DNA of 64,000 nt from Carallia brachiata (taxonomy: Eukaryota > Streptophyta > Magnoliopsida > Malpighiales > Rhizophoraceae): positions 4,045,601 to 4,109,600 of the forward strand of contig JADCRB010000042.1 of the NCBI GenBank assembly GCA_021464245.1. Direction: 5' to 3'. A model generated the notes under the pieces. It saw nothing but the letters and a program-made list of their open reading frames with translations, had not been told where the DNA came from and did not search any database. Shown in pieces: positions 46,778-60,816 of this stretch (position 1 is the first letter of the stretch; each line of letters opens with the position of its first letter). Made by a program: the position numbers and the translations under genes.

Positions 46778-48801
46778 TTAACTAAAGCAAGTGAACAACT
46801 CCAGAACATCTTGAATTCGAGTCCAATCAATGAAAAAGGTGAAAAGTGTGGGTACCTGGCGATTGAGGGTGGTGGGATTGTGGCGAGACCAGAAAAGGGA
46901 GAGGAGATTGGTGTAAGGGCAGACTTCCGGGTCGTACTGGACCCGAACGACCTCGACGTGGTTAGTAGTCTTGGTGCATACGAGTTCGTAATTGGGATCC
47001 GGGACATGGCCCTGGGAATACCCGACCTCTGTCTTCACCACTCCGACCAGACGCTGAAACGCCAGCTCCACTCCCCAGAAGCAACCCGCTCCGAATTGAG
47101 CGAACTCGTGACTTGGGTCATCCGGCTTGTCTAGATCCGGTTCCAGAGCTGGATAATTTAAAAGCAAAGAACATTCATCTGCTAATAGACAACATTTATT
47201 CAACACAACAGATGCAGGATGGTGGCTCATCCCTAGCAAACCAGTTTTACTCAATAGAAGCATCCAAAAAGATAAACAATAAAGAAGAGAACCATAAGTA
47301 TCCAAAGTAATGACAACCATAAGTATCCAAAGGAAACACATGAGACACATCCATAATTTATTTTCTCATTCAACGATGTAAATTTTTACATACACACCGC
47401 GTTCTCATTTATACACATTCACTAAGCATTTTCGAAAGTAAAAGTGTGGTATAGTTTAATTAATACTAGAGTTATTTCTGATTCGAATCTCGGCCGGAAC
47501 AAATTAACTAAAGCAAGTGAACAACTCCAGAACATCTTGAATTCGAGTCCAATCAATGAAAAAGGTGAAAAGTGTGGGTACCTGGCGATTGAGGGTGGTG
47601 GGATTGTGGCGAGACCAGAAAAGGGAGAGGAGATTGGTGTAAGGGCAGACTTCCGGGTCGTACTGGACCCGAACGACCTCGACGTGGTTAGTAGTCTTGG
47701 TGCATACGAGTTCGTAATTGGGATCCGGGACATGGCCCTGGGAATACCCGACCTCTGTCTTCACCACTCCGACCAGACGCTGAAACGCCAGCTCCACTCC
47801 CCAGAAGCAACCCGCTCCGAATTGAGCGAACTCGTGACTTGGGTCATCCGGCTTGTCTAGATCCGGTTCCAGAGCTGGATAATTTAAAAGCAAAGAACAT
47901 TCATCTGCTAATAGACAACATTTATTCAACACAACAGATGCAGGATGGTGGCTCATCCCTAGCAAACCAGTTTTACTCAATAGAAGCATCCAAAAAGATA
48001 AACAATAAAGAAGAGAACCATAAGTATCCAAAGTAATGACAACCATAAGTATCCAAAGGAAACACATGGACACATCCATAATTTATTTTCTCATTCAACG
48101 ATGTAAATTTTTACATACACACCGCGTTCTCATTTATACACATTCACTAAGCATTTTCGAAAGTAAAAGTGTGGTATAGTTTAATTAATACTAGAGTTAT
48201 TTCTGATTCGAATCTCGGCCGGAACAAATTAACTAAAGCAAGTGAACAACTCCAGAACATCTTGAATTCGAGTCCAATCAATGAAAAAGGTGAAAAGTGT
48301 GGGTACCTGGCGATTGAGGGTGGTGGGATTGTGGCGAGACCAGAAAAGGGAGAGGAGATTGGTGTAAGGGCAGACTTCCGGGTCGTACTGGACCCGAACG
48401 ACCTCGACGTGGTTAGTAGTCTTGGTGCATACGAGTTCGTAATTGGGATCCGGGACATGGCCCTGGGAATACCCGACCTCTGTCTTCACCACTCCGACCA
48501 GACGCTGAAACGCCAGCTCCACTCCCCAGAAGCAACCCGCTCCGAATTGAGCGAACTCGTGACTTGGGTCATCCGGCTTGTCTAGATCCGGTTCCAGAGC
48601 TGGATAATTTAAAAGCAAAGAACATTCATCTGCTAATAGACAACATTTATTCAACACAACAGATGCAGGATGGTGGCTCATCCCTAGCAAACCAGTTTTA
48701 CTCAATAGAAGCATCCAAAAAGATAAACAATAAAGAAGAGAACCATAAGTATCCAAAGTAATGACAACCATAAGTATCCAAAGGAAACACATGAGACACA
48801 T
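46778..48801 (-). CDS. MsrA exons, right units R2-R4
   Basis: Three further open copies (48801-48229, 48079-47504, 47350-46778). R3 has two bases missing upstream near 48068 (acacatggacac), outside the catalytic part. All keep GCFWG and the donor. Confidence 0.75.
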
Positions 48802-48954
48802 CCATAATTTATTTTCTCATTCAACGATGTAAATTTTTACATACACACCGCGTTCTCATTTATACACATTCACTAAGCATTTTCGAAAGTAAAAGTGTGG
48901 TATAGTTTAATTAATACTAGAGTTATTTCTGATTCGAATCTCGGCCGGAACAAA

Positions 48955-49527
48955 TTAACTAAAGCAAGTGAACAACTCCAGAACATCTTGAATTCGAGTC
49001 CAATCAATGAAAAAGGTGAAAAGTGTGGGTACCTGGCGATTGAGGGTGGTGGGATTGTGGCGAGACCAGAAAAGGGAGAGGAGATTGGTGTAAGGGCAGA
49101 CTTCCGGGTCGTACTGGACCCGAACGACCTCGACGTGGTTAGTAGTCTTGGTGCATACGAGTTCGTAATTGGGATCCGGGACATGGCCCTGGGAATACCC
49201 GACCTCTGTCTTCACCACTCCGACCAGACGCTGAAACGCCAGCTCCACTCCCCAGAAGCAACCCGCTCCGAATTGAGCGAACTCGTGACTTGGGTCATCC
49301 GGCTTGTCTAGATCCGGTTCCAGAGCTGGATAATTTAAAAGCAAAGAACATTCATCTGCTAATAGACAACATTTATTCAACACAACAGATGCAGGATGGT
49401 GGCTCATCCCTAGCAAACCAGTTTTACTCAATAGAAGCATCCAAAAAGATAAACAATAAAGAAGAGAACCATAAGTATCCAAAGTAATGACAACCATAAG
49501 TATCCAAAGGAAACACATGAGACACAT
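48955..49527 (-). CDS. MsrA exon, right unit R1
   Basis: Open frame through [11 protein letters not shown] to TTLNRQ and the gtaccc donor. This is the unit adjacent to the right-arm proteasome gene, the position at which a proteasome-MsrA splice could form. Confidence 0.75.
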   Translation of the reverse strand: MCLMCFLWILMVVITLDTYGSLLYCLSFWMLLLSKTGLLGMSHHPASVVLNKCCLLADECSLLLNYPALEPDLDKPDDPSHEFAQFGAGCFWGVELAFQRLVGVVKTEVGYSQGHVPDPNYELVCTKTTNHVEVVRVQYDPEVCPYTNLLSLFWSRHNPTTLNRQVPTLFTFFIDWTRIQDVLELFTCFS

Positions 49528-49654
49528 CCATAATTTATTTTTTGTTCAGATGCTCAATGTCCTTAAACCTAATACTGGCCCTCTATAAGCACAAATCCAT
49601 AACATGTAATGACCATGACTGTTATACCCAGGATAAAGGAAGTAGGACACAAAC

Positions 49655-51535
49655 CAGTTTTCTTAGGAAAAGCATAGCCTCTTGGATTGATGTAGGTGCG
49701 AGGATTAGGTAATAAGTGGTTCCTGAGGTACTCCTTGTGTCCCTGCGCCAGAGAAAATTACAAGAGAATCATCATCAATCTGACTAGAGGTGTTTTTCTG
49801 AGGGAGGAGAAGAACGATTGGTTGGTTGGCAACAGCATACCTTTGTTATGACACAAACATCAACATTGCTTCCACTTCCCAGGTCATTGAACACAGCAGA
49901 GCATATAGCCTCAGTTACAAGCTTTATTCCTTCATCTCTCTGCAGAAATTAAAATGAACATTCTGCCTCAAAGTACATATAAAAGATTTTCTTTGCCTTT
50001 TGCAAAAGCTCTGACAAGAGCATGTTTAATATACGTATAAATGAAGCAAATTAGGGCGTTCAAAAAATGGACTAACAACATGTATAGATGATAAGAACGA
50101 GAAGCACAATGATTTTATTTGTTCACTAAGGACAGCATCTCAAATTCAACAAAATCCAACTTACAGTAAGCCCTTCTTTGTACTTTGATTCGAAAATAGC
50201 CATTGCAGCAAGAGAACCAGAACCCATTGTGGCAAATGGAAGCGTGTCAGTTGATCCATGAGGATATATCTGCAATACATGCCAGTGCATCCAGAGAAGA
50301 GATCAGAAAATTGTGAAAACCAAAAGGACAGTTTCATGCATGACTAACACTTACAGTATGTAAATGAGGCCCAGTGCAATCAACCCCTCCAAGCACCAAA
50401 GCAGCCTGAACATAACCTTGGTAGCTAAACAAGTCACAAACAGTCAGCAAAAGCTCCAAAAGGAGTCAACTTGCACAACACACAAAGCTCCAAACAAAAT
50501 AAACTCAACTTGAAAAGATGCTTTTTAAGAAGGATTAGTGCTGTGATAACCCTTGACTCTCGGCCAGTATGGTAGCGATGCAACTGCAGCTGTGAGCTGA
50601 CCATGTCTGAGAAAATACAGGACAGATGGTAATGCATTAAGTGAGAAAAATGGTACAATGATTTAAGCTTCTAGCACATCCAAAGCCGGTACTATGATAA
50701 GCAACAAAAGCACAAAAATACCTGTTACTGCCTCAGTATCGGCAGCTGTTCCTGCTCCACAGCAGTATATGTTGGGTGCCATGTAATGAATTTTCTCACA
50801 ATTTTTATCACAAACTATGGGTCCTTCTGTTGCTCTGGTATCTGCTCCAAGAATGACACCATCCTGTAGAAGAATATCAAAGAGTAAACTAACAAGAGTA
50901 AGAAAACCATGCAAATTCGTCCGAATAAATTGCTAAGGCTTGGAAATACAAACAAAGACATCAATTGTTCACTGGAACATAAATTGCCTGAGTTGACAAC
51001 CTCCAAGAAAAAAAAAGTAATAATAAAGATTCTCCCCCAGCAAGTTTAAGAACAAAAAACAAAAGAACTTGCGAACTACTCATTCCAATGATAGCATTAA
51101 ATTTTAATGGAAATCGCTTTCCTTAATCTACCGAACAGCAAAAAATCAATAGAAAAAATAAATTGTTAAAGCCGATCGAAATATTGCCACGAAACAAGCA
51201 TCCTATGCATAAACTCAACAAGAAAAAAGAAAATCCACTGAGAATTCGATTAACGACCAATCCCAATTCCCAAAGTTCCGATCAAGAAAAGTGAACATAA
51301 ATAGCAATTTCCCCCACAAAGATTCAAACTGGGTTCACCTTAAAAATCTCAAAAATAATAAAAATTATCATTTGTATTCAAATCTTTACCACCTGGAAAA
51401 CCAGCCCAACAATAGTGGTTCCGGTCTTTCTGTAAGAAGGAGGCTTAACCCCCTTCTTGAGAGCATATCATTTCTCTTGCAGAGATCGAAGTTGAAGCCA
51501 CACTTTGGAGGGACTTCTACGGCTGATTTCGACAT
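49655..51535 (-). CDS. 20S proteasome subunit beta type-7, right copy, last exon missing
   Basis: Mirror copy of the gene at 24799-26684 with the same seven exons. The start codon is at 51535. The exon 4 break of the left arm is absent (the segment reads [13 protein letters not shown]), but one A is missing in exon 1 near 51458, so [10 protein letters not shown] is broken here. Each copy therefore supplies the correct reading where the other fails. The last exon is again replaced by the MsrA array, so the truncation predates the arms' separation or is shared by both haplotypes. Confidence 0.9.
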
Positions 51536-52081
51536 TATTGGTTGAGAACTTCAGAAAGAACAGACAGAGTGAATCTTTGAATCTGAGTTGGGGATTTTCT
51601 GGGTTTTGATTTTGGCCTTTTGACAGGAACAAGAAAAGGTGACCTAGGCGACAAGTTAAGAGTTTTTAGCTACTGGGTCGGTCTCGTCCCTTAATCTATT
51701 TTCAATTTTGACGCCCTGTGGCTTGCTGTGGGCCTCTGACCATGTTAATTCAATCCTTACTGGATTTTGATTTTGCGATCCAAGAAGATTTGCTCTTCTT
51801 TTTACTTTTGTTTTTCCTGCCCCATCTTTCCTAATCCCCACCCTCCTGGACCGCGAAGCTTTTAGGGCTGTTATGGGCCGAATGGATCCTCAATCCTCCA
51901 TAAACAAAGTTTTTACTTTAGTAAAAGGCGAAAGAATAGTTCGCTCTTGTGCACATTGCACGGAGACATAACTTATGATTATTAACTCAATAATTATTAT
52001 TTTTATTAATTAAAAATAATTAGAAGTTTAATTTTTAATACATACCTCATTCTTTTTTACATGAATTTAACCCTCTCTAAT
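51536..52081. other. PBB upstream region, diverged from the left arm
   Basis: Aligned to 24270-24798 the sequences match near the gene but differ in the distal part: about 51920-51980 contains a segment (ggcgaaagaatagttcgctc and following) absent from the left arm. No gene seen. Confidence 0.5.
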
Positions 52082-54042
52082 TAAAATGATAATTTATCCG
52101 TACCCGCCTCGACGACGAGTACAAGGTCAAAGCTGATTGACACAGAGCGGAAATCTCTGTTTCCCGACATTTTTTAATGGGAACGGAGATGAAAACGAGA
52201 TAAACTGTCTCCATCCTGTACCCGTCCCTATTTTCTACTCATTTTTTTAATTTATATTTTTAATCTTTTATGTAAATATATAATAAATTATAAAGATATT
52301 TAAGTAATTTGACAATAAAAAACCCAAACCTAATCACTTACGCATCAAGCGTTCAATTCTGCCTTCAGCCATCTTTTCTCAACTTCGGCGGCAGCAATTC
52401 TGTAACGTCTCCTTTATTCTTCTGCAACCTTCCGTTCTTTCCTTTTCTTTTGATTTCCAAAGACCCATCATCCCTCCTTGCCTCCATTGAATCTTTGTCC
52501 TTGCCCTTGTCCTGCAATTCTCTTTCAATCATAACCTTCTTTGAGCTTCAAGTGTTTCCTTCTTCTTCAGTCTTAACCTCACTGTTACCTGCAAATGTGA
52601 ATCTGAAGGAGAAGAAGCGTTGCGTGTTAATATCTCCTTCTGCTTCAATTTCCTCACCAAGTATTCAATTTTATTTATTTGCTTATTCATTTTTAAATTT
52701 GTTTCTACATTTATAAGGATTGGCTTTTTATTAAGTTGAGTTTTGCTTTGTCGTTGATGGCTAAGCAGTTCTACAAGAAGCCTGGATGGAGGTTTATAGA
52801 CAAATGCTACAGTGACCAGCAAGGGATTTTGAATTGAGACCTGAAGCTTCAAAGCTGTAAGTGAAAGCAGTCCTTGGGTAAAATTAAATGCTATGTATTT
52901 GCATCTATGTATTTATTTTTATATCCCATGTTCAATTATTTTGAGATGCATTGGATATCACCTTGTAGCAAACACGTCTAGCAGAGGTTAAGGGCTAGAC
53001 TATACTGATTATAAACTGGTCGTTTAGTCACCATATACCCAGAAATTGTTGTCTGCCGATAAATCCACTATAAATCACAAGACAGTGTTCAAACTGCTAT
53101 TTTGTTATTTTGTTAAATACATTGTCGACATTTTTTTTTTTTGGCTGTGTGAAACTTCTTATTGATTTTATTGCTTTATAATAATAATTAATTTTGAGGA
53201 GAGTTTTATGTTTAGCGAGTTAATAAAGTAAGATATTATATATATATGAAAGTATTTATTAACATTCATGATGTACATAAAGGGTTTAAGGGGGTTTTTT
53301 CACCTTTACTAGCTAAAGGGGGAACGAGTGCATGCAGTGGGGATGGAAATAAGAAAAATGAAGAAGAGAACTAAGGACTGTTAAGGAATGGAAATGAGAC
53401 CCTAGCCAAAATTTTTGAGGCAGAATTTTTGATGAGCTTGTGATGCATTTTTTTGTGCCCCTTTCTATTTTGATGGTTTTTCGCTTATCATCTAGCACAT
53501 ATTTTAGGGTCTTCCTGAATTTGAAACTAAGAATGTCATTGGTAAGAAAGCAAAGTCCTTCTTTGAGGCCTGACTTTCATTCCACTACCATGTATAGTGC
53601 CATGTATAGCTTGTTGCATCAAAGAAGTGAAAGGACAACGGATGGACTGACATTTGTATCTTTGCTAAGTGAATAAATTTGTTGTTGCTGCCTTGAATTG
53701 AGGCTTCATCTTAAGTTGAGATGTCTTATGTGTAGAATGATTTATTTATGGATTTTGTACTGCAATGTCTAAACTTAATTATAGTACTCATTCTATTTGT
53801 TTCTAGATTAACTTTCTTCACTATCATTGTCCTTTTGTTTGTGGATCAGATTATGCCTCTATACAAAAGATAGAAATTTTATTAAGAATTTTCTTATTTT
53901 TAGTCCAAATAGTGGGGATGGGATGGGGACGGGGATCCTCATTCCCTAGCGGGGATGGGATCAAAATCCCATCCCCGCCCAGCACGGGGATGGGGATCGG
54001 GGAGGTCATCCCTGCCCCTGACCCTCCCCGTTGCCATCTCTA
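52082..54042. mobile_element. hAT-like element, right-arm copy
   Basis: Inverted counterpart of 22266-24269. The end at 54042 reads, on the minus strand, tagagatggcaacgggg; the other end (near 52082) is degraded (taaaatgataattt). Many substitutions and indels separate the two copies, clearly more than in the exons nearby. The internal lysine-rich frames are present in mirror orientation at about 52329-52790. Confidence 0.6.
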
Positions 54043-54363
54043 TCCAAAAGGCCCACTGATTCAGCACTTAATAGGAATTTGGGCCCAGTCCAGGAAGAGC
54101 CCAAGCCACATCACCATGCCCTTAAACCCTGTGCCTGAGTTTGTCTCTCTCGTTTCTCCTCCAAACGATTGTCTCTTCTTTAAACGCGGAAGGTCTTAAA
54201 TCTTAATGTTAAATCACTAAAACCCTTTCCCTTTCTTTTCTTTTTTGCTTTTCCCTTATTGATTTTCTTATTTCCTTGGTTGCTTCTTGATTGGCTAAGT
54301 TCTTTGGGTGCTTACTACTTAGGCGAATGAAATTTTGGAGGAATTCAATCGAAAGATAGAAGA

Positions 54364-56160
54364 ATGGGGAGCCAAGCTGCTGCTGCTGCTGCGAGCACTT
54401 TCAGTGGAAACATGAAGGTGCCTTTTAATTTTTTTTTTTCCATCTCCAACAAGCAGCTCATTTCTCTGCATGCGGTAGTCCACTGGGTTATGCCGGAATC
54501 GACGAGTAATAAGATTTTCATTTTGTGCACGCCAAATGCTTGTTGAATGTGCTGAAAGACTGGCCTTTTGTTTTTGAGCGGCTCTGATGCGGAGCTTTGT
54601 TGATTTGCAATTTTAGGGTTGCTTATTGTATCAGAAGCTATGAGCTCCAACCCGCGCTTCTGCTGTGTCCTTGTCTTGGGAATCTAGTAACTCTTTATCA
54701 GCTCTGCTTAAAGTGTGGAGACTGCTAATTTTACCCTTGTATTTGCTTAATATTTCTGGTCTTTTTTTTATAAAGGGCAATTGGGGATGCACGCATGTTT
54801 TGACTTAATAATTAACGAGTAGTGAAAGTGGCTGGCTGTCCATGCTTGCAGAAAGCACTTGCTGGCCTCAGGCGCATCAATTTTGAAGGTCTGCGTTGGA
54901 AAAGTATTTGATGCCAAGGGCCAGGTGGGTTATATAATTGTTTTCCCCTCATGCTGTTTGCCTTATTCAATGGATTAGTTTGGTTAAAATGCTTCCCGTA
55001 GCTGTCAACTTTAAGGAGAAAACTACAATTCACAAGTCTGTAATGATATTGTCTTTGCAATTCCCTTTTGAGGAATGTATGTGTGATTGAAGATGTGAAG
55101 TGCCAAACAAAGGGCTGGTCTAAGCTTTGCGTTTTGCTTTTTGTCTTTGCATGAAGGTCCTTGGAAGATTGGCATCCCAGATATCTACTGTCCTCCAGGG
55201 CAAGGATAAGCCAACATATGCTCCTCATCGTGATGATGGGGATATGTGCATTGTGCTTAACGCAAAGGATGTGTGTGTTACTGGCAGAAAAATGACGGAT
55301 AAGTTTTATCGCTGGCATACTGGGCAAGTGCAGCTTATCCAAATTTCACTTATTAGGAGTCAAATTTCTAGTTATGACAGTATGCAAGAAGGAATCATTA
55401 TGCAATTTTGGCTACAACAAATAAGCTGTTTAATTCTTGTCTACATTTCAGCTGAATGCTTCAGGTTTACCATTCAGATAACACAATCTTCATGTTGAAA
55501 AAGTAAAAAATTGTAAGTTGAATGGAAGTATTAGGGAGTGCAAGCAGTACTGTTTTATTAACATCAATCATAGAGAAAATGACTGAAAACACTCTCACTT
55601 ATATGGTTCTTCAACTTTTGTTAGTCTTTCACCTTGTGATCAGTCCTGCCTTGTTATTTAATAATATATTTTTGACAGATATGTAGGCCACCTAAAGGAA
55701 AGGAGTTTGAAGGACCAGATGGCTAAGGACCCTACAGAAGTCATTCGCAAAGCTGTATTCCGGATGCTTCCAAGAAACAAATTGCGTGATGTCAGTACTA
55801 TTCTTGACAAATTAGATTCACTTATAGCTCTTTTCTTGTATAAGTATTCGGTAAACTGTCAAATTGGCTGGTATTAATTGCAAACGTCTATCTACAGTGT
55901 TTGAGAATCAGGCTGCCTTATAGTTTGATTTTTGGTTGCAGGATAGGGATCGGAAACTGAGAATTTTTGCTGACAGTGAGCACCCTTTTGGTGATAGGTG
56001 CCTTGAGCCATATGTGATGCCACCCAGAAGAGTACGAGAAATGCGGCCCCGTGCTAGACGTGCTGTGATTCGGGCACAAAAAAAATCTGAACAGCAACAG
56101 GTTGCCAATGATACGAGCAAAAGTAAGAAAAAAGAAGTTGAAGCACAAGTAGAGGACTGA
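54364..56160 (+). CDS. Ribosomal protein uL13, mitochondrial type (copy 3, frameshift in exon 2)
   Basis: Mirror of the gene at 20146-21941, starting [15 protein letters not shown] and ending VEAQVED. Exon 2 reads tgcgttggaaaagtatttg near 54893-54910 where the other copies have tgcgttggagagtatttg: one extra base and one substitution, which breaks the frame after LRW. Ser replaces Ala in QKKSEQQQ. The GC donor of intron 3 is conserved. Upstream telo-box and site II motifs are kept, near 54050-54230. Confidence 0.87.
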
Positions 56161-57072
56161 AAAGACTAGAGCACAATTATCTGAGCTAGAACAATCTTGT
56201 TTGCAGCCAACGTAATGCTGTGAGAATCACACCTTTGGAAAAAGATTATTCCTTGCCTGCTTCTGGAAATTCTTTAAGTTTACGGACATTTGGCCAATAC
56301 ATTGTGTTACTTTTATTTGTATTTTCACAATGCTTATGCGTTGTCTTTTGAATTTTCTACAAGTGTACTTACGTTCGCTGGGGGGCTAAATGTTGCTAAA
56401 CGAGAGCTCTCATAAGTTGCATGCTAAATGTTTTTCGATCATCTATGGAGAAAATTCATGCTGAGTTTTAAAAGCGCGATTGCTTGTTGGTATTCAAACG
56501 GATTGCCAATCTGAAACAAATGCGGAAATCAAATGAGATTGGAGAGACATGGAAGTCAGGTTGGGAGGCCTGAAATGCCATGCAAAAATTGTCTAATTGT
56601 ATGTTACTTTCTGTAGCATTCCACAGGAAGAGACGGCATGACAGCTCTATGATTGGGGATTAGTAGGCATAAAAAATTGGCTGATTTAAGCCGTTTAGAA
56701 TGCATACAATTACTCGATTCACAAGAGTAAGGAAGCAACCATAGGATTTCTCGGCCTGTCGACCAATATAAGATAGGTGGAATTCAATATCGGGCTTGAG
56801 TGCATATTATATTGTTGAGAAATCTTTTCCTCACAGGCAGACAACTAACTCCATGACGAATTTGACAATGACTTCAAGCAAAGTTTCTTAATTCTGCAGC
56901 AGCTTCCTAGGATCAACCAAACTGACATGCACTCATAGTAAAGCATATCAACGCCAACAAATTCCTCAAAATTAAATTTGTTCAGGAAATACAAAGAAAA
57001 ACACTTGGGTTGCATGGTACACAAATTTCTTTTACACTCAGCAACAGAAACCACTAGCAAATTGCCAAAATT
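56161..57072. other. Intergenic, mirror of 19220-20145
   Basis: No gene. It includes the 3' region of uL13m and the untranslated sequence of the duplicated PLP3 exon. The doubled 16-bp unit of the left arm is single here (near 56460), another small copy-number difference. Confidence 0.4.
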
Positions 57073-57233
57073 CTAATCACTTTATGATCCATCATCATCA
57101 TCTTCATGCTCCTTAACAACCTTCTCTATCAGACTCCTCTGAGCTTCTTTGATCACGCTTTTTCTTGATGAGTCATTTCCACCTTGACCATCATTTAGTG
57201 CAGGGTCTGACTCACAAAGGACTAATGCAACAC
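57073..57233 (-). CDS. Duplicated PLP3 last exon, right copy with early stop
   Basis: Mirror of 19059-19219 with the same acceptor and frame. A single substitution changes TCATCA to TCATAA, so the protein would end DDDDGS, three residues earlier than in the left arm. Otherwise the coding sequence is unchanged. Confidence 0.55.
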
Positions 57234-60184
57234 CTGAAAGATCAGAACTTAGTGGTATGAGGTGTCACATGATTCCCCTAGGCACAGAACACTGTCCACC
57301 GCACAAACAAACAGCAAGCAAGCAGTAAAAACACATACGTAAAGGAACTCTTGCTTTCACTTCAACGGCGATGTAAGAGTGACGATTGGACAATTATCAT
57401 TCTTCTGCTAGTGCATTGACCAAAATTCCTCTGATTAGTTAGTAGAAATGATTAGAATATTCTGTTAAAATTTTTTAACTTTATTTTCAAATTTTATTAA
57501 TTATATTTTCTTTTGATGACTTTTTTATTTTCCTTGTAATTGAAAAAAAGAAAAACAAAAATCCTGACTATCAACATTTAATGAGGTGTGTCAAAAGTTT
57601 ACAAATATAAATATAAGAATCAATCAGGTCTTGCTAGTTTTAAGTGACGAAACAAAAAAGTATTGAAATTATTTTACGGGTTGCTGCCTAGTGTCCTCTT
57701 CTAAAAATGTATTTTTCTTTTTTCACTTTTTAGTCCTTAGACTCCGGAGTCTTTAAATTACACAATTAATAGATGGCTGGGCTTACATTTAAACAATTGG
57801 GACCAGCAAACATAAATGGGCCTACTAGAAATCTATTTCACATCCCTAATTCAGGAAACCTAAAATCTTCGGGCCATTTTCAATTTATTAACTACTAAAC
57901 ATAAACCAGATTGCAAAACCTTAATAGATTACTACAAGAAATCTGCCCTTCGCTAATATCAAAGAAAGAATGAATGCAAGAAGCCTGCAAAGGTCCAATT
58001 AAAACAATCATGTTGCCCAATTGACAGATCAACATCTATTGAAATGAAATATGCATTTAGCTTATAACGATCAAATGACTTACCCTGCTATAAATGAGAT
58101 GAAACTAGACTAACTCAATTTTCAAGTTCGGGGCCTTGCTGCAATAATAAGTTGCTCCAATCATCATAAACTTTGAGGCTCCACTAGCTAGTTTGCGATA
58201 AAGGAGAAGTAATCCAGCCATGATCTTAGCATTTGTGCCATCAAAGCAGTTTCTGTCTAACTATAAACATGGTGGATTATCCAATTAAAAACAAAATGAT
58301 ATAATAGAGCCACACCAACCAAACAAAACAGAGACAAGCCAAGGTGCAGATCGTATAGCTCATATGCACCACTAGTGGTCCAAGCAGAGTATGTGCAGGG
58401 ATGTTAAAAGGGCTTTTGTGTGCAGATAGTCATGATATGCCTGCCCAAGAAAGTCCCAACAAATTGAGAAAACAGCAAAAATAGAAAACTTATTAGGAGA
58501 AAAGGGGAAGATATTAAGAAAAAATTCCAAACAGATTAAGGTCTGCTCTTAAGCAAAACTATGAAATGTTTCCCTAAAACTCAAAAATATCTCTAAGTCA
58601 TAGTAGACAATTACATGTTCTCAAGGCTTATGTGCATAATGAGCAATTGCATGGCTGACATAAGCCTCTCATTGTCAATCTAGATAGAACAAGATCTTTT
58701 CAGATATTTTTGAACCAACCATTATCTTTCCCTCTATTAGGTCATAAGAAAAAAACACAAATGTCTGGAAAAGGAATTAAGATAAACTACAATCCATTCA
58801 ATTATGAGGGCCTTCTCATATAGCATGCAGGTTGGGAAAAATAGCTAAACTAAGGGAAAGACAAAATTATATGCAGCCTGGCAACAAAATTGGTGTGGTG
58901 GACCCCATCATCATGTCATCCAAATTGCTAGCAAGAAGGGCCAGGAATCGAAGTACTCCACGCACTACAGATTTGAAAAATGAAAACTTTTGTAATATAG
59001 ATGTCAAAAGAAGACTAGGCAACAAACCAAGCAACCCCTTCGACCAAACATGTGGAGCAGAAGACACTACATTGCCAATTGCCATGCACATCCGTGTGTC
59101 ATTCATCCACAGAAGTCAATAGAAATCTGTGAATAATCGCCTTATAACACAGACAATGAAAATAAATGGAAAATTTTGCTATATGCTTGCATGTTTTAGT
59201 GGAACTCACAATCAGTTGCCAGAAGGTGTCCAAGCCTATTTTCAATCAACTAGCACAGACATGCAATCACAGTTGACAATTTTGCCTGTATAAGGACCAT
59301 TATGTAACAGTGCTTTAAGTTTATGCACATACCCATCCATATGGTAGGCATTATGCTGATATCACGCATTTTTAGTGTTCGTGCCACTATGCTCTGCCAG
59401 TAAAAAGATAACTAGTCAGATTTAGATTCTAAATGGGTCAATAGCCAACATTCATAAAATGTCGCATATCATATATACCTTGTTTTCAACTGATTCACAG
59501 CTTACTCAAAAGGGTCCTCAGCTCCTTCCTTGCTTTTTTATGAATTGCTTGAGTAGAACAGCAACTAGATTATCATATTTAATCTCACAAATACAAAAAA
59601 TGCTTCCATATTAGATATTACTTTAAGCTAATTTTATTAGTTCCAAAGAAATGTGTAGCTTCAATTGACCAAAGACAAAAAGGACAGTGACGTGTTAATT
59701 TTCCCCTTTATCTTCAAGTAACAAAAGTAAGAAGTTAACAAGTCGAAGGCGGTGGCAGAGTGGAGAAGAGTGCAGCAGGCAATAAATTATTACATTAGCT
59801 TTTGTCTAATCTGTCCACACAACATAAGTATAAGGAAATTATAATATGCTACCTTAAGCAGCATGATAGAAGAGAACAAGAAGGAGATAACAATACCTGA
59901 TGCAATCCCAACTTAATTCCCCTTGTCCTCAAATACTTCCGATAGTCTGCCTCCAAAACCCTCAGACATATGATTCTATTTCAGTCTATGGCAATGCTCA
60001 ATTCTGTGGAGATCAAGAAATTCAAATACATATGTACAGAAAATAAGTGCAAACATATGAATCTGTATCAAAAAAAAAAAAAAAGAATGTAAGCATATAA
60101 TTGATTACTGCCCCTTTACACTCTTCTCTCTCTCTCTCTCTCCTCTCTCTCAATGCCATTACACATCTGCAAACTGTTGCAAAG
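57234..60184. other. Spacer between the two PLP3 last exons, right arm
   Basis: Mirror of 16080-19058. The exon-like stretch EADYRKYLRTRG is again present near 59897-59960 on the minus strand. A CT-rich microsatellite lies at about 60121-60150 and an A run at 60069-60083. No complete gene seen. Confidence 0.4.
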
Positions 60185-60816
60185 ACTGGACCATAAGGCT
60201 TAAGGTAAACAGAGTTCACCAACTCATCAAGCACGCTTATGTATAAAATGACAAGCATTAGAAAGTAGGCGTGACAAAGATTCACAACAACTAACACCAA
60301 ACTAAGATAATTAACTGCAAGCAAAAATGCAATTTTCCTTCAATGAAAAGCAAGGAAAACAGCTACAGTAAGTGGAGAAAGGAGACATAGGCTTCATAAC
60401 AAACCTGCCGGTATTTATGTACTTTTCAACAAAATGAAGGTAAAATATTTGTTAGAAAATAATATAAAAAAATTTATCAACACAAAGTAGAAATATCATA
60501 AAGCCACACATTTCAATCCAAACTAAGAAAAAGCTTATCCAACACAAATACAGGACATCGTCCCTATGTATACCCCAAAGACAGACAACTAATGCCATGT
60601 CGAATTTGACTGCGGCTTAGAGCAAAGTCCTTTAATTCTGCAGCAGCCTCCAAGGATCAATCAAAAGTGACATGCACACATAGTAAAGCACATCAACGCC
60701 AACAAATTCCTCAAAATTAAACTTGTGCAGGAAGTACAAAGCATAACTCTTCGGTTGCATGGTACACAATTTACTTTTACACTCATAACAGAAACCAATA
60801 GCAAATTGTCAAAATT
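60185..60816. other. PLP3 downstream region, single copy of the 356-bp unit
   Basis: Contains one copy of the unit that is tandemly duplicated at 15364-16079. The remainder is the PLP3 3' untranslated region. Confidence 0.6.

Larger units (their letters stand above)
43940..49539 (-). repeat. Right-arm MsrA array, 7.7 units of 726 bp
   Basis: Mirror of the left array. Counting from the proteasome side, units R1-R8 start near 49539, 48813, 48091, 47362, 46636, 45911, 45185 and 44464. R8 is cut in its intron about 15 bp after the donor, at about 43940, where the SET-gene upstream region begins. R5 and R7 share a two-base loss (cctcacg for cctcgacg, near 46226 and 44776); R6 and R8 share a substitution (ggatccagg for ggatccggg, giving HVLDPNY). 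So a two-unit block has been duplicated. No MsrA second exon follows in this arm. Confidence 0.95.

Noticed and set aside
52309..52716. 135-codon plus-strand ORF in the right hAT element
   Set aside because: Antisense to the lysine-rich frames, serine/leucine-rich low complexity, and differing between arms.
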